From Kutzneria sp044547355 (GTDB taxonomy: Bacteria > Actinomycetota > Actinomycetes > Mycobacteriales > Pseudonocardiaceae), in assembly GCF_044547355.1 (NCBI RefSeq), contig NZ_JBIUAG010000007.1:1-64000 (forward strand): DNA of 64,000 nt. Direction: 5' to 3'. The position numbers were made by a program, and so were the translations under genes. The notes below the pieces were generated by a model, which worked only from the letters and a program-made list of their open reading frames with translations, was not told the DNA's origin and did no database searches. Positions 41,292 to 50,351 of this stretch are shown one piece after another; positions within the stretch are counted from its first letter, which is position 1; each line of letters opens with the position of its first letter.

Positions 41292-43996
41292 TCCTGCTCC
41301 TCCTTGCCGGTCCCGGCCGGAAGGACCGGAAGTTCACCGGACAGCATGTCCGCGTCGGACTTGCGTCCCACCTGGACACCATGCTGGTACGTGGACAGCC
41401 GACTGCGCGTGTGGTCGGCGGAACGGCGTTGTCCCCCATGGGAAACCGCCTGCTGCTTCTGCGGCCGGGGCGCGGCCGAGCCCGGCAGCAGCCGCGCCTT
41501 GGGCACCCGTTTGGGCAGACCGGCCGAGGTGACGTCGTCATCGGCCGTGGTGGTCACGGCCGCTTTCGCCGCCTGCCAACCGGAATCGCCGGCCGACTCC
41601 CAGTCGGCGACCGCCCGCGGCCGGGCGTCGACGTCGCGCGGACGGCCGGGCCCGAACTCCTTGGCCGGCTTGGCCGGCGTGCGGCCGGGCAGCGTTGCCT
41701 TCTCCCCCAGGGGTTCGCTGCCTTCGGCGGGACGGAACCACCGCGGCAGCTCCAACTCCTCGGTCTGCTCCAGTCGCGGAGTCGGCGGCTTCGCGGCCTT
41801 GCCCGGGCGGAGCGCGGGCGGCTCGTAGTCGCCGGCCGCGTCGGCCGTCTGCTTCTTGCCCGGCCGTTCCGCGAACAGGTCGGCCGATGCCGGCGGCGCG
41901 GTCAGGGCCGGCCGGGCGCTGGGCCGGCCGGCGGCCAACGACGCGGTCTCGATCACGGTGTCCGCCCCGACTTCGAGCTCCAACACCAAGTTCTTGGGCA
42001 CGAGCACATGCGCGGTGGTGCCGCCGTCGATGTCGTCGTTGTTGCGCAGCCGCACCTTGATGTGGTGTCGCTTGGCCAGCCGCGCCACCACGTACAGGCC
42101 CATCTGCCGCGACACCGCCACATCCACGTCCGGCGGGTTGGACAGTCGCTCGTTGGCCCGGGCGACCTCGTGCTCCTTCATGCCCACGCCGACGTCGCGA
42201 ATCTCGATGGCCAACTCGCCCTCACGGTTGCGAGCGCTGCGCACAGCGACCTTTGTGGACGGTGCGGAGAACGCTGTCGCGTTGTCCAGCAACTCGGCCA
42301 CCAGGTGCACAAGGTCGTTGACGATCGTGCCCTGCACCGCGAGATCCGGCGCACGAACCACCTGGACCCGGGCGTACTTCTCCACTTCGGACACTGCCGC
42401 GCCCAGCACGTCCGACACCGGCACCGACCGGGCCATTCGCCGCACCAGCCCGGTTCCCGACAACACCAACAGGTTCTCGCTGTTGCGCCGCATCTGGGTG
42501 GCCAGGTGGTCCAGCTCGAACAGGTGCGCCAGCTGGTCGGGATCCTCCTCGTCCTTCTCCAGCTTGTCGATGACGCCGAGCTGCCGTTCCACCAGCCCCT
42601 GGATGCGGCGGGACAGGTTGACGAACATGTCGTTGATGGTGCCGCGCAGGGCCGCCTGCTCGGCCGCCAGCCGCACCGCCTGCTGGTTCACCACGTCGAA
42701 GGCCCGGGCCAGCTGGCCGACCTCCTCGGTGGTGTGCACCGGAACCGGGGGCACCGCGTCGGTCGCGGCGGCGATCGGGTCAGCCGTGGTGAGGATCTTC
42801 CTGATCGCCTCCGGCAGCCGGACCCGGGCCATGTCCAGCGCGTTCTCCCGGAGCACCCGCAGCGGGGCCAGGATCGAGCCGGCCACCAGCGTCATCAGCG
42901 CCAGCGCCGCCAGCAGCGCGGCCAGCACCAGCGCGCCGTCGCGGAACGCCGCCTGCCGCGCGGTGTCGGCAAGGTCGGCCGCGTCGGCCGCGGACCGGTC
43001 GGACAGCCTGGTCATGACCTGGAGCACCAGCTTGTCGGTCTGGTCGGCGATCGGTCCCACGTCCGCGGCCGCGATCTCGACCGGCCGGTCCGCGTCCGCC
43101 TGCACGAGGGACAGGTTCACCAGTCGGTTGCGCTCGTCGACCGGTGGGCCGCTGACCGTGTCGGCGAAGAACTGCCGGTCGTCCGGGCCGGCGATGGTCT
43201 CGAAGTCGGTGAGGGCCGAGTCGAATCCGGACCGGGCCGAACGCATCGAATCCTCGCCGCCCGGCGGGAAAGCGCGGTGCTCGGCCGCCGACATCAGCAG
43301 CGAATTCTGTTGGGCCAGCTGCTCCTTTGCGTCATTGAGCGCCTGCGCCGCGCCGGCCACCGGGCCGATCTGAGGATCGCTCACGCCGCTGGCCGCGACC
43401 CGGCAGGCCTGCAACAGCACGCCGATGATCTGGGTGTACGCCGTGAACGCCGCGGAATCGGGATACTGCGTGGATTGGGCGCTGTTGCGCAGCGGCCCGA
43501 GGCCGCCCAGCGCCTCCAGCCCTTTGCGGGCTGACGTCGACACGGACTCGTCCATGATGTCCGGCGCGTTCACCGTGTCGGTGAAGGCGCTCACATCATT
43601 GTCCACCGCGGTGAAAGTCGGGGCCAGCGCGGCAAGTCCGTCCTTGCGATCGCTGGCCAGATAGGAGATGACGGCGCTGCGCTCCCGCTGGAGGTCGTCC
43701 ACGGCCTTGGTGGCCGCGGCGTTGACCGCCAGCGCGCGCTGAACCTTGCCCAGCTGCGCCGCGTCCTGGAGTTGTCCGCTCAGTCGCAGCGCCCCCAGCG
43801 TCAGCATCGCCAGCGTCGGCACGATCAGCACCACCAACAGCTTGGTGCGCAGGCGCCAGTTGCGAATGAGCCGCGGCCGGCGTCTGTGTCGTGGGGGCGG
43901 CGCGCCCCGGTGTGTGCCCGTGTCGGCTCCGGCTGGTGGCGCGTCTGATCCGGCTGGCTGGCTGTGCACTTCCCGCACCCTCGGCACACTCCCCAC
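41288..43996 (-). CDS. Conservon sensor kinase with NIT domain (CvnA-like)
   Basis: A 902-residue membrane sensor. After a basic, Pro-rich N-terminus, TM1 lies near 50-70 (TKLLVVLIVPTLAML). A nitrate/nitrite-sensing-type (NIT) extracytoplasmic domain follows (ALAVNAAATKAVDDLQRERSAVISYL...), then TM2 near 350 (ALVLAALLAALALM) and HAMP. A histidine-kinase-like ATPase comes next, with N-box ELLDNATAFS and G-box RDVGVGM. The tail of about 250 residues is Pro/Ala/Lys-rich and disordered. The DHp histidine is not obvious, typical for CvnA. Head of the operon, starting at GTG. Confidence 0.88.
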   Translation of the reverse strand: MGSVPRVREVHSQPAGSDAPPAGADTGTHRGAPPPRHRRRPRLIRNWRLRTKLLVVLIVPTLAMLTLGALRLSGQLQDAAQLGKVQRALAVNAAATKAVDDLQRERSAVISYLASDRKDGLAALAPTFTAVDNDVSAFTDTVNAPDIMDESVSTSARKGLEALGGLGPLRNSAQSTQYPDSAAFTAYTQIIGVLLQACRVAASGVSDPQIGPVAGAAQALNDAKEQLAQQNSLLMSAAEHRAFPPGGEDSMRSARSGFDSALTDFETIAGPDDRQFFADTVSGPPVDERNRLVNLSLVQADADRPVEIAAADVGPIADQTDKLVLQVMTRLSDRSAADAADLADTARQAAFRDGALVLAALLAALALMTLVAGSILAPLRVLRENALDMARVRLPEAIRKILTTADPIAAATDAVPPVPVHTTEEVGQLARAFDVVNQQAVRLAAEQAALRGTINDMFVNLSRRIQGLVERQLGVIDKLEKDEEDPDQLAHLFELDHLATQMRRNSENLLVLSGTGLVRRMARSVPVSDVLGAAVSEVEKYARVQVVRAPDLAVQGTIVNDLVHLVAELLDNATAFSAPSTKVAVRSARNREGELAIEIRDVGVGMKEHEVARANERLSNPPDVDVAVSRQMGLYVVARLAKRHHIKVRLRNNDDIDGGTTAHVLVPKNLVLELEVGADTVIETASLAAGRPSARPALTAPPASADLFAERPGKKQTADAAGDYEPPALRPGKAAKPPTPRLEQTEELELPRWFRPAEGSEPLGEKATLPGRTPAKPAKEFGPGRPRDVDARPRAVADWESAGDSGWQAAKAAVTTTADDDVTSAGLPKRVPKARLLPGSAAPRPQKQQAVSHGGQRRSADHTRSRLSTYQHGVQVGRKSDADMLSGELPVLPAGTGKEEQE

Positions 43997-44375
43997 AAGT
44001 CGAGAGGGGAATTAACCCCGAATCGCCAGCAGCCGATTCTGGAGGAAACGCCGCCGGGAAATGACCGCCAGGCGGCCGCTGTTGATGACACCCATCGGCG
44101 TAAAACAAGTTAATACGAAAGTCGCCAGCACGGGTCAAACCTCGTGGTCACGCTCTCACGGCCGCCCCCCGTGACCGCGATGGGACCAAGGTCCCTTGTG
44201 GGGCCTCGTGTTCACCGCGACATTGACGTGAACGTCGAGTGAAATGCTTTTCCTGTGAAACGCCTGGACGCTTCTTGACACTGTGGTGACGCCGGGTGTT
44301 CGATCTGCCCGTTCTCATTGCCGATCCGTTGGCAGTCACCTCGTTATGTCTTCTTCGCCCAGGAGAGCCACTGAT
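43997..44375. promoter_or_regulatory. Divergent intergenic region (379 bases) with palindrome and -35-like site
   Basis: Promoters of the conservon (minus) and the ABC importer (plus). It is AT-rich at 44085-44130. GGGACCAAGGTCCC at 44182-44195 is a perfect palindrome with a two-base centre. A -35-like TTGACA lies at 44275-44280, but its matching -10 is weak. No small gene seen. Confidence 0.45.
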
Positions 44376-45401
44376 ATGGCACGACGCCACGGCACGCACT
44401 CGCCCACTTCCCGGCGGCCCTCGGCGCTGCTCGCCGCCACGGCCGCGGTCGCGCTGCTGACCGGGGGCTGCAGCCTGCTGAACGGCTCCGGCCCGCAGGA
44501 CACGGCGGCCGCCGGCACGGCGGTCTCGGTGGAGAAGCCCACGATCCGGATCGGCATCATCGCCAACATCGACTTCGCGCCGGTCAAGCTGGCCGAGAAG
44601 CTGGGCTACTTCAAACAGGAGGGGCTCAACGTCCAGGTCAAGGTCTTCCAGGCCGGCCCGCAGGCGCTGCCCGCGCTGGCCAGCGGCGACCTCGACGTCT
44701 CACTGGCCAACTACGTCAGCTTCTACCAGGCCGAGGCCAAGAAGACCATCGACGCCAAGGTGATCGCCGACGCCTACCAGGGCAGCCCGAGCGCCTTCGT
44801 GGTGCTGGCCAAGCCCAGCTCCGGCATCAAGAGCGCCAAGGACCTGGCCGGCAAGAAGGTGTCGGTGCACCAGAAGGGATCCGTGGCCGAACTGCTGCTG
44901 AAGGCCACGTTGCAGGACAACGGCGTCAGCCCGGACTCGGTGTCCGAAGTGGAGGTTCACTTCCCGGACATCCCGGCCGCGCTGGCCAGCAGCCAGATCG
45001 ACGCCGGCGTCGAGACCGAGCCCTACATCACCCAGGCCGAACAGCAGGTCGGCGCCCAGCCGGCGATCAAGCTGATCACCGGCTCCACCGCGGACATCCC
45101 GTTGAGCGGCTACATCGCCACCTCCAAGTTCGCGGCCGAGAACCCGAAGACCATCGCCGCCTTCCAGCGGGCGATGATCAAGGCCCAGAAGGACGCCGCC
45201 GACCGCACCATGCTGGCCCAGGTGCTGCCCGAGCTGACCGGCGTGGACAAGCAGAGCGTGTCGCTGCTCAACCTCGGCGTCTTCCCGACCTCGGTCGACG
45301 CGACCCGCCTGCAACGCGTGATCACCCTGATGAAGACCTACGGCGGATTCACGGCCCCCTTGCAGGCCAAGGATCTGCTCGTGCCGACGCCGAGCAGCTA
45401 A
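44376..45401 (+). CDS. ABC substrate-binding lipoprotein, NMT1/SsuA/TauA-like
   Basis: About 341 residues from the ATG at 44376 (AGGAGAG upstream). A signal peptide ends in the lipobox LLTGGC, so Cys32 is the lipidated residue. The mature part has the type-2 periplasmic fold of the nitrate/taurine/sulfonate/aromatic group: RIGIIANIDFAPVKLAEKLGYFKQEGL, ALPALASGDLDVSLANYVSF, DLAGKKVSVHQKGS. Ligand unknown; candidates are sulfonates, aromatic acids or a pyrimidine precursor. First gene of a four-gene importer. Confidence 0.88.
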   Translation: MARRHGTHSPTSRRPSALLAATAAVALLTGGCSLLNGSGPQDTAAAGTAVSVEKPTIRIGIIANIDFAPVKLAEKLGYFKQEGLNVQVKVFQAGPQALPALASGDLDVSLANYVSFYQAEAKKTIDAKVIADAYQGSPSAFVVLAKPSSGIKSAKDLAGKKVSVHQKGSVAELLLKATLQDNGVSPDSVSEVEVHFPDIPAALASSQIDAGVETEPYITQAEQQVGAQPAIKLITGSTADIPLSGYIATSKFAAENPKTIAAFQRAMIKAQKDAADRTMLAQVLPELTGVDKQSVSLLNLGVFPTSVDATRLQRVITLMKTYGGFTAPLQAKDLLVPTPSS

Positions 45402-45408
45402 CGCGGCC

Positions 45409-46173
45409 GTGCGGCGCACCACCCGAGGTCTCGCCGGTCTCGCGGCCTGCCTGCTGTTGTGGGAGGCCGCGAGCCGGCTGGGGCTGGTCGACGCCCGCTA
45501 CGTGCCGCCGCCGTCCCTCGTGCTGAGTCGACTGGCGATGTTGGCGGGCGACAGGGAGTTTCTCGCCGACGTGGTGTCGACCCTGTTGTCCTGGGCCATC
45601 GCGCTCGGCCTCGCCTCCGCGCTCGGCCTGCTCACCGGCCTGGTGCTGGGGGGTGTGCCGGGGCTGCGCACGGTCGCCGGCCCGGTCGTGGAGTTCCTGC
45701 GGCCGCTGCCCAGCGTGGCCCTCATTCCGCTGGTGATCTCCTTGCTGGGCAGCGATTCCCAGGCGAAGATCACGTTGGCGGTGTTCGCAGCCACCTGGCC
45801 GATCATGGTCAACACCAGCTACGCCCTCGGCGAGGTGGACCCCCAGGTGGTCGCGGCGGCCCGCGCGCACCAGGTGTCCGGCTGGCGGCTGCTGTCCGGC
45901 GTCGTGCTGCCCTCGATCGCGCCGTTCGTGCTCACCGGCATCCGGTTCTCCGCCTCGGTCACGCTGATCGTGTTGGTGAGCACGGAATTCCTGACCGGCG
46001 GCGGCATCGGCGTCGGCCAGTTCGTCTACGTCTCCGGGACCACCGGCGGCCGGATGGACGTGGTGCTGGCCGGCACCCTGTTCATCGGCCTGTTCGGCGC
46101 ACTGGCCAACGCCACCCTGCTCGGTGTGCAACGCCGGTGGATGCCGTGGTCGCCCCCGGAGGGATCGACATGA
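45409..46173 (+). CDS. ABC transporter permease, SsuC/TauC-like (first copy)
   Basis: A 254-residue membrane protein with about six helices. The EAA loop is NTSYALGEVDPQVVAAARAHQVSGW..., VVLPSIAPFVLTGIR, typical of the BPD permeases for sulfonate/nitrate import. The start is GTG, eight bases after the binding-protein stop. It forms a heterodimer with the next permease. Confidence 0.88.
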   Translation: MRRTTRGLAGLAACLLLWEAASRLGLVDARYVPPPSLVLSRLAMLAGDREFLADVVSTLLSWAIALGLASALGLLTGLVLGGVPGLRTVAGPVVEFLRPLPSVALIPLVISLLGSDSQAKITLAVFAATWPIMVNTSYALGEVDPQVVAAARAHQVSGWRLLSGVVLPSIAPFVLTGIRFSASVTLIVLVSTEFLTGGGIGVGQFVYVSGTTGGRMDVVLAGTLFIGLFGALANATLLGVQRRWMPWSPPEGST

Positions 46174-46940
46174 CCCGACTGCTCTCGCGGGTCGCCCTCG
46201 TGGTCAGTTGCCTCGTCGGGTGGCAGCTGGCCGCACAGGCGGCGGCGAACCCGTATTTCCCGCCACCACTGGAGATCCTCGACGCCGCGCGACAGCTGTG
46301 GCTGTCCGGTCCGCCCTCGCGGCTGTTCCTCAGCGACGCGATCGCCACGGACATCCTGCCCAGTCTGGCCCGGCTGCTCGCGGGCTGGGCGTGCGCCGTG
46401 GTGATCGGCGTCGCGCTGGGCGTGGCGATCGGCCGGTCGGCCGTGGTCGCCGACTACCTGGGCCTGGTTCTGTCGGTGGCCCGGGCGATTCCGCCGCCGC
46501 TGCTCGTCCCGGTGTTCCTGGTGGTGTTCGGGATCGGCTACCAGATGGAGGTGGCCGCCGTCATTTTCGGGGCGGTGTGGCCGGTTCTGCTCAACACCAT
46601 CGACGGGGCCAGGTCCATCGACACCACGCTGATCCACACCGCCCGGGTGTTCGGCGTCGGCCGCGGGCGCTGGCTGCTCGGCGTGGTGCTGCCGGCGGCG
46701 GCGCCCAAGATCTTCGCCGGCCTGCGGGTGAGCCTGTCGATCGCGCTCATCCTGATGGTGGTCTCCGAACTCGTCGGCAGCACCAGCGGCATCGGCTACC
46801 AGCTGGTGTCCGCCCAGGGCGACTTCGACCTGCCCGACGCGTGGGCCTGGATCCTGTTGATCAGCCTGCTCGGGTACACGCTCAACCGGATGCTCGTGGC
46901 CGCGCAGGGTCGGCTGCTGGCTTGGCACCAGGGAGGCTGA
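46170..46940 (+). CDS. ABC transporter permease, SsuC/TauC-like (second copy)
   Basis: A 256-residue permease with the EAA segment NTIDGARSIDTTLIHTARVFGVGR..., LPAAAPKIFAGLRVS. Starts at ATG overlapping the previous stop (ATGA). Two distinct permease genes for one importer of this family is somewhat unusual, since TauC and SsuC work as homodimers. Confidence 0.88.
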   Translation: MTRLLSRVALVVSCLVGWQLAAQAAANPYFPPPLEILDAARQLWLSGPPSRLFLSDAIATDILPSLARLLAGWACAVVIGVALGVAIGRSAVVADYLGLVLSVARAIPPPLLVPVFLVVFGIGYQMEVAAVIFGAVWPVLLNTIDGARSIDTTLIHTARVFGVGRGRWLLGVVLPAAAPKIFAGLRVSLSIALILMVVSELVGSTSGIGYQLVSAQGDFDLPDAWAWILLISLLGYTLNRMLVAAQGRLLAWHQGG

Positions 46941-46941
46941 C

Positions 46942-47691
46942 ATGCTGGAGGTTGTCGATCTCGGTCATCGCTACCGGGACGGCGTCGCGCTGGAGAACGT
47001 GTCGTTCCGGGTCGATCCCGGCGAACTCGTGTGCGTCGTCGGGCCGTCCGGCTGCGGGAAGTCGACCCTGTTGCGGTGCATGGCCGGACTGCAGCGCCCG
47101 TCCTCGGGATCGGTGTGGCTGCGCGGCCAGGCCGTCGACTCCGTGCCGGCCGAACTCGCCGTGGTGTTCCAGGACTACAGCCGTTCGCTGCTCGCCTGGA
47201 AGACCGTTGCCGGCAATGTAAGCTTTCCTCTGCACAGTCGCGAACGGAACAGGTCGGCGCGGCGCGAACGGGTCGAACGAGCGCTGGCCTCGGTCGGACT
47301 TTCCCACGTGGCCGACAAGTACCCATGGCAGCTGTCCGGCGGCATGCAGCAACGCGTGGCCATCGCCCGTGCCCTGGCCTACCGGCCCGCCCTGATGCTG
47401 ATGGACGAGCCGTTCGCCTCGGTCGACGCCCAGACCCGGGCCGACCTGGAGGACCTGTTGTTGCAGGTGCGGGCCGAGCACGACATGACGATCGTGCTTG
47501 TCACACACGACATCGACGAGAGCGTCTACCTCAGCGACCGGGTGCTGGTGCTGTCGGCCTCGCCGGCGATCGTCGTGGACGACATCAAGGTGGGCCTGCC
47601 CCGGGACCGTGAGCAGATCACCACCCGGGCCAGCGATGCCTTCGTGCACCTGCGATCGGACGTGGCCCGGCTGCTGTGCCGGGTTCAGTAG
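46942..47691 (+). CDS. ABC transporter ATPase, SsuB/TauB-like
   Basis: A 249-residue nucleotide-binding protein. Walker A GPSGCGKST, Q-loop VVFQDYSRSLLAWKT, signature LSGGMQQRVAIARAL, Walker B LMLMDEPFASVD, and the H-loop in VTHDIDE. It energises the two permeases. Its last 7 bases overlap the convergent benzoylformate decarboxylase gene. Confidence 0.92.
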   Translation: MLEVVDLGHRYRDGVALENVSFRVDPGELVCVVGPSGCGKSTLLRCMAGLQRPSSGSVWLRGQAVDSVPAELAVVFQDYSRSLLAWKTVAGNVSFPLHSRERNRSARRERVERALASVGLSHVADKYPWQLSGGMQQRVAIARALAYRPALMLMDEPFASVDAQTRADLEDLLLQVRAEHDMTIVLVTHDIDESVYLSDRVLVLSASPAIVVDDIKVGLPRDREQITTRASDAFVHLRSDVARLLCRVQ

Positions 47692-49268
47692 GGGTATTCG
47701 AAGTACGGGTCGATCTTGACGTGCAGCACCGTCGGGACATCGGCGGCGAGGGCGGCCAGCAGTGCCGGTTCGAGGTCCTCCGGCCGTTCCACCCGTCGCG
47801 CGGCGCAGCCCATTCCGGTGGCCAGCGCGACGAAGTCCAGCCCGCCGAGCTTCCAGCCCGGCGACTTGCTCACGCCGTCCCCGGCGGCATGCGCGCGCAC
47901 CGCCGCGTACTGTCCGTTGTCGAGGATCACGAACACGACCGGAGTCTGTTCCTGGGCCGCGGTCCACAAAGCGGAGATCGTGTACATGCTGGACCCGTCG
48001 CCGACCACCGCCACCACGGGACGCCCGGGCTGGGCCAGCGCCACGCCGATCGCCGCCGGCAGGCCGAATCCGAGCACACCGCTGGACATCGTGAGAAATC
48101 CGCCGCTGCGAGACCGGATCGGCAGGAACTCGTGCAGGTCCTTGCGGCTGCCCGGCGCCTCCTCCACCAGCACGGCATCCACCGGCAACACCGTCGAAAT
48201 CGTGTGCATCACAAAGGATCCGGACATCGGTTCCGACGCGGCCGGCCGCTGCGGCCGGACCAGCGGGCGCGGGAACTCCCGCTGCGTCCGCCCGACGGCG
48301 TCGGTCAGCTGCCGGATCGCCAATCGTGGTGTGGCACGGAATCCGATGCCCTCCGGCGCCCACGCCAGCGTGGTCTCGTCCTCGTGCACGAGATACAACA
48401 CCGGCAGCGCGGGCCCGGGATCTTCCGTGTGCACGTGATAAGTGAACGCCGGCGCGCCCAGCACGACAACGAGGTCATGTTGGGCCAGCGCCTCGGCGAC
48501 CTTCTGCCGGGACGGGATCAGGAAGCCGGCGAAGAGCGGATGGTCCTCCGGGAAGGAACACCGCCCCGACATCGGACTCGCGAACACCGCCGCCCGGCAG
48601 CGCTCGGCCAGCTCGATGACGGAATCCACCGCGCCGTCGGCGTCGACCGCGGCCCCCACCACCAACGCCGGTCGTTGGCTGGCGTCCAGCGCGCCGGCGA
48701 TCTCGGCGACCGCCGCCGCGGTGAGCGGGTGCTCGGCGCGAACCCGCGGACGCAGCGGAATCGGTGTGGCTGCGGCATTCCAGTCGTCGGCCGGCACCGA
48801 CAGGTAGGTCGGCCCGTACGGTGGCTGCGTGGCGGTGTGGTAGGCGCGGGCCAGCGCCGCCGGGACTTCCGCCGCGCTGGCCGGCTCGGCCGCCCACTTC
48901 ACATAGGGGCGTGGGAAGTTCGCCGCGTCGACGGCGCCGAGGAACGGCACTCCGGTCAGCAGCGGCCGGGACTGCTGCCCGGCGATCACGATCAGCGGCG
49001 AACGGTTGTGGTAGGCGGTGACCAGGCTGCCCAGCGCATGCCCCAGCCCGCCGGCCGAATGCAGGCTCACCACCGCCGCGTTGCCGGTGTACTGCGCGTA
49101 GGCGTCGGCCATCGAGACCACGGCGGCTTCCTGCAGGCCCAGCACGTAACGGAAGTCGTCCGGCCAGTCGGCGAGGAAGGGCAGCTCGGTGGAGCCCGGA
49201 TTGCCGAAGACCACCGTGGTTCCCCAGTGCCGGAACAGCTCGCGCGTGACATCCCGAACGGTCGCCAT
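47685..49268 (-). CDS. mdlC: Benzoylformate decarboxylase-like ThDP enzyme
   Basis: A 527-residue thiamine-diphosphate decarboxylase, colinear with Pseudomonas putida benzoylformate decarboxylase. Ser26 in FGNPGSTELPF, Glu47 in LGLQEAAV and His70 in SLHSAGG fall at the same numbers as its catalytic residues. His278 in FTYHVHTEDPG matches its second active histidine. The ThDP motif VGDGSSMYTISALWTAAQ...DNGQY is intact. It converts an aryl glyoxylate such as phenylglyoxylate to the aldehyde and CO2. Converging on an aromatic/sulfonate-type importer, it may use the imported substrate, which is inference. Confidence 0.85.
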   Translation of the reverse strand: MATVRDVTRELFRHWGTTVVFGNPGSTELPFLADWPDDFRYVLGLQEAAVVSMADAYAQYTGNAAVVSLHSAGGLGHALGSLVTAYHNRSPLIVIAGQQSRPLLTGVPFLGAVDAANFPRPYVKWAAEPASAAEVPAALARAYHTATQPPYGPTYLSVPADDWNAAATPIPLRPRVRAEHPLTAAAVAEIAGALDASQRPALVVGAAVDADGAVDSVIELAERCRAAVFASPMSGRCSFPEDHPLFAGFLIPSRQKVAEALAQHDLVVVLGAPAFTYHVHTEDPGPALPVLYLVHEDETTLAWAPEGIGFRATPRLAIRQLTDAVGRTQREFPRPLVRPQRPAASEPMSGSFVMHTISTVLPVDAVLVEEAPGSRKDLHEFLPIRSRSGGFLTMSSGVLGFGLPAAIGVALAQPGRPVVAVVGDGSSMYTISALWTAAQEQTPVVFVILDNGQYAAVRAHAAGDGVSKSPGWKLGGLDFVALATGMGCAARRVERPEDLEPALLAALAADVPTVLHVKIDPYFEYPY

Positions 49269-49327
49269 GATGGCCAGCCTAGGGGGCGCCGGGCCGCCGC
49301 GAATGGGCCAGACGCCCCAATTCCGGG

Positions 49328-50314
49328 CTAGGCCAACAGCTTCTCGATCAGCGCCAGCTCGTCATCGCTGAAGTCGAGGTTGGCGGCCGCGCCGACGCTG
49401 TCCTCGATCTGCCGGACGCTGCTCGCGCCGACCAACGCCGAGGTGACGCGCCCGCCGCGCAGCACCCAGGCGATCGCCATCTGGGCCAGGGTCTGTCCGC
49501 GCCCCTGCGCCACCTCGTTCAGCGCCCGCACCCGGTCCAGTTGCGCCGCAACGCCTTCGCTGGTCAGGAACGGGCTGTCGCCGGCCGCCCGCGAGTCCTC
49601 CGGGATGCCGTTGAGGTAGCGGCCGGTCAGCAGGCCCTGGGCCAGCGGGGAGAACGCGATCGAGCCCGCGCCGACCTCGTCGAGCACGTCCAGCAGGCCG
49701 CCCTCCACCCAGCGGTTCACCATCGAGTACGACGGCTGGTGGATCAGCAGCGGCGTGCCCAGGCTCTTCAGCGCCGCCGCCGCCTCACGGGTCTGCTCGG
49801 CCGAGTAGTTGGACAGGCCGACGTAGAGGGCCTTTCCTTGCTGTACAATGGAGTGCAGCGCACCCATCGTCTCATCCAGCGGCGTGTCCGGGTCCGGCCG
49901 ATGGTGGTAGAACACGTCCACGTGGTCCAGGCCCATGCGGCGCAGGCTGGCGTCCACACTGGACACCAGGTGCTTGCGGGAGCCCCACTCGCCGTACGGG
50001 CCGTCCCACATCAGGTAACCGGCCTTTGTGGACACCAGGATCTCGTCCCGGTAGGGCTTGAGGTCCTCGGCGAACAGCCGGCCGAAGTTCTGCTCGGCCG
50101 AGCCGGGCGGCGGGCCGTAGTTGTTGGCCAGGTCGAAGTGGGTGACGCCCAGGTCGAAGGCCCGGCGCAGCACCGCCCGCTGGGTGTCGATCCGGTTCAC
50201 GTCACCGAAGTTGTGCCACAGGCCCAGGGACACGGCCGGCAGCTTCAGGCCGCTGCGACCGGCGCGGCGGTAGGGCATGGCGGCATAGCGCGCGCCATCG
50301 GCGACGTAGGGCAT
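49328..50314 (-). CDS. Aldo/keto reductase, glyceraldehyde-3-phosphate reductase (YghZ)-like
   Basis: A 328-residue NADPH-dependent reductase. FDLANNYG carries the Asp and catalytic Tyr, VSTKAGYLMWDGPYGEWGSRKHL matches the YghZ subgroup, HVDVFYHHRPD supplies the His, and LVGASSVRQIEDSV binds the cofactor's 2'-phosphate. YghZ-like enzymes reduce L-glyceraldehyde 3-phosphate and methylglyoxal-type aldehydes. It may remove reactive aldehydes. It lies between the decarboxylase and a Crp/Fnr gene on the same strand. A GTCCA-N3-TGGAC motif sits in it at 49952-49964. Confidence 0.88.
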   Translation of the reverse strand: MPYVADGARYAAMPYRRAGRSGLKLPAVSLGLWHNFGDVNRIDTQRAVLRRAFDLGVTHFDLANNYGPPPGSAEQNFGRLFAEDLKPYRDEILVSTKAGYLMWDGPYGEWGSRKHLVSSVDASLRRMGLDHVDVFYHHRPDPDTPLDETMGALHSIVQQGKALYVGLSNYSAEQTREAAAALKSLGTPLLIHQPSYSMVNRWVEGGLLDVLDEVGAGSIAFSPLAQGLLTGRYLNGIPEDSRAAGDSPFLTSEGVAAQLDRVRALNEVAQGRGQTLAQMAIAWVLRGGRVTSALVGASSVRQIEDSVGAAANLDFSDDELALIEKLLA

Positions 50315-50351
50315 TCGGGACTCCCGTCAGCATCAGCGGAACGGCCCGAGT

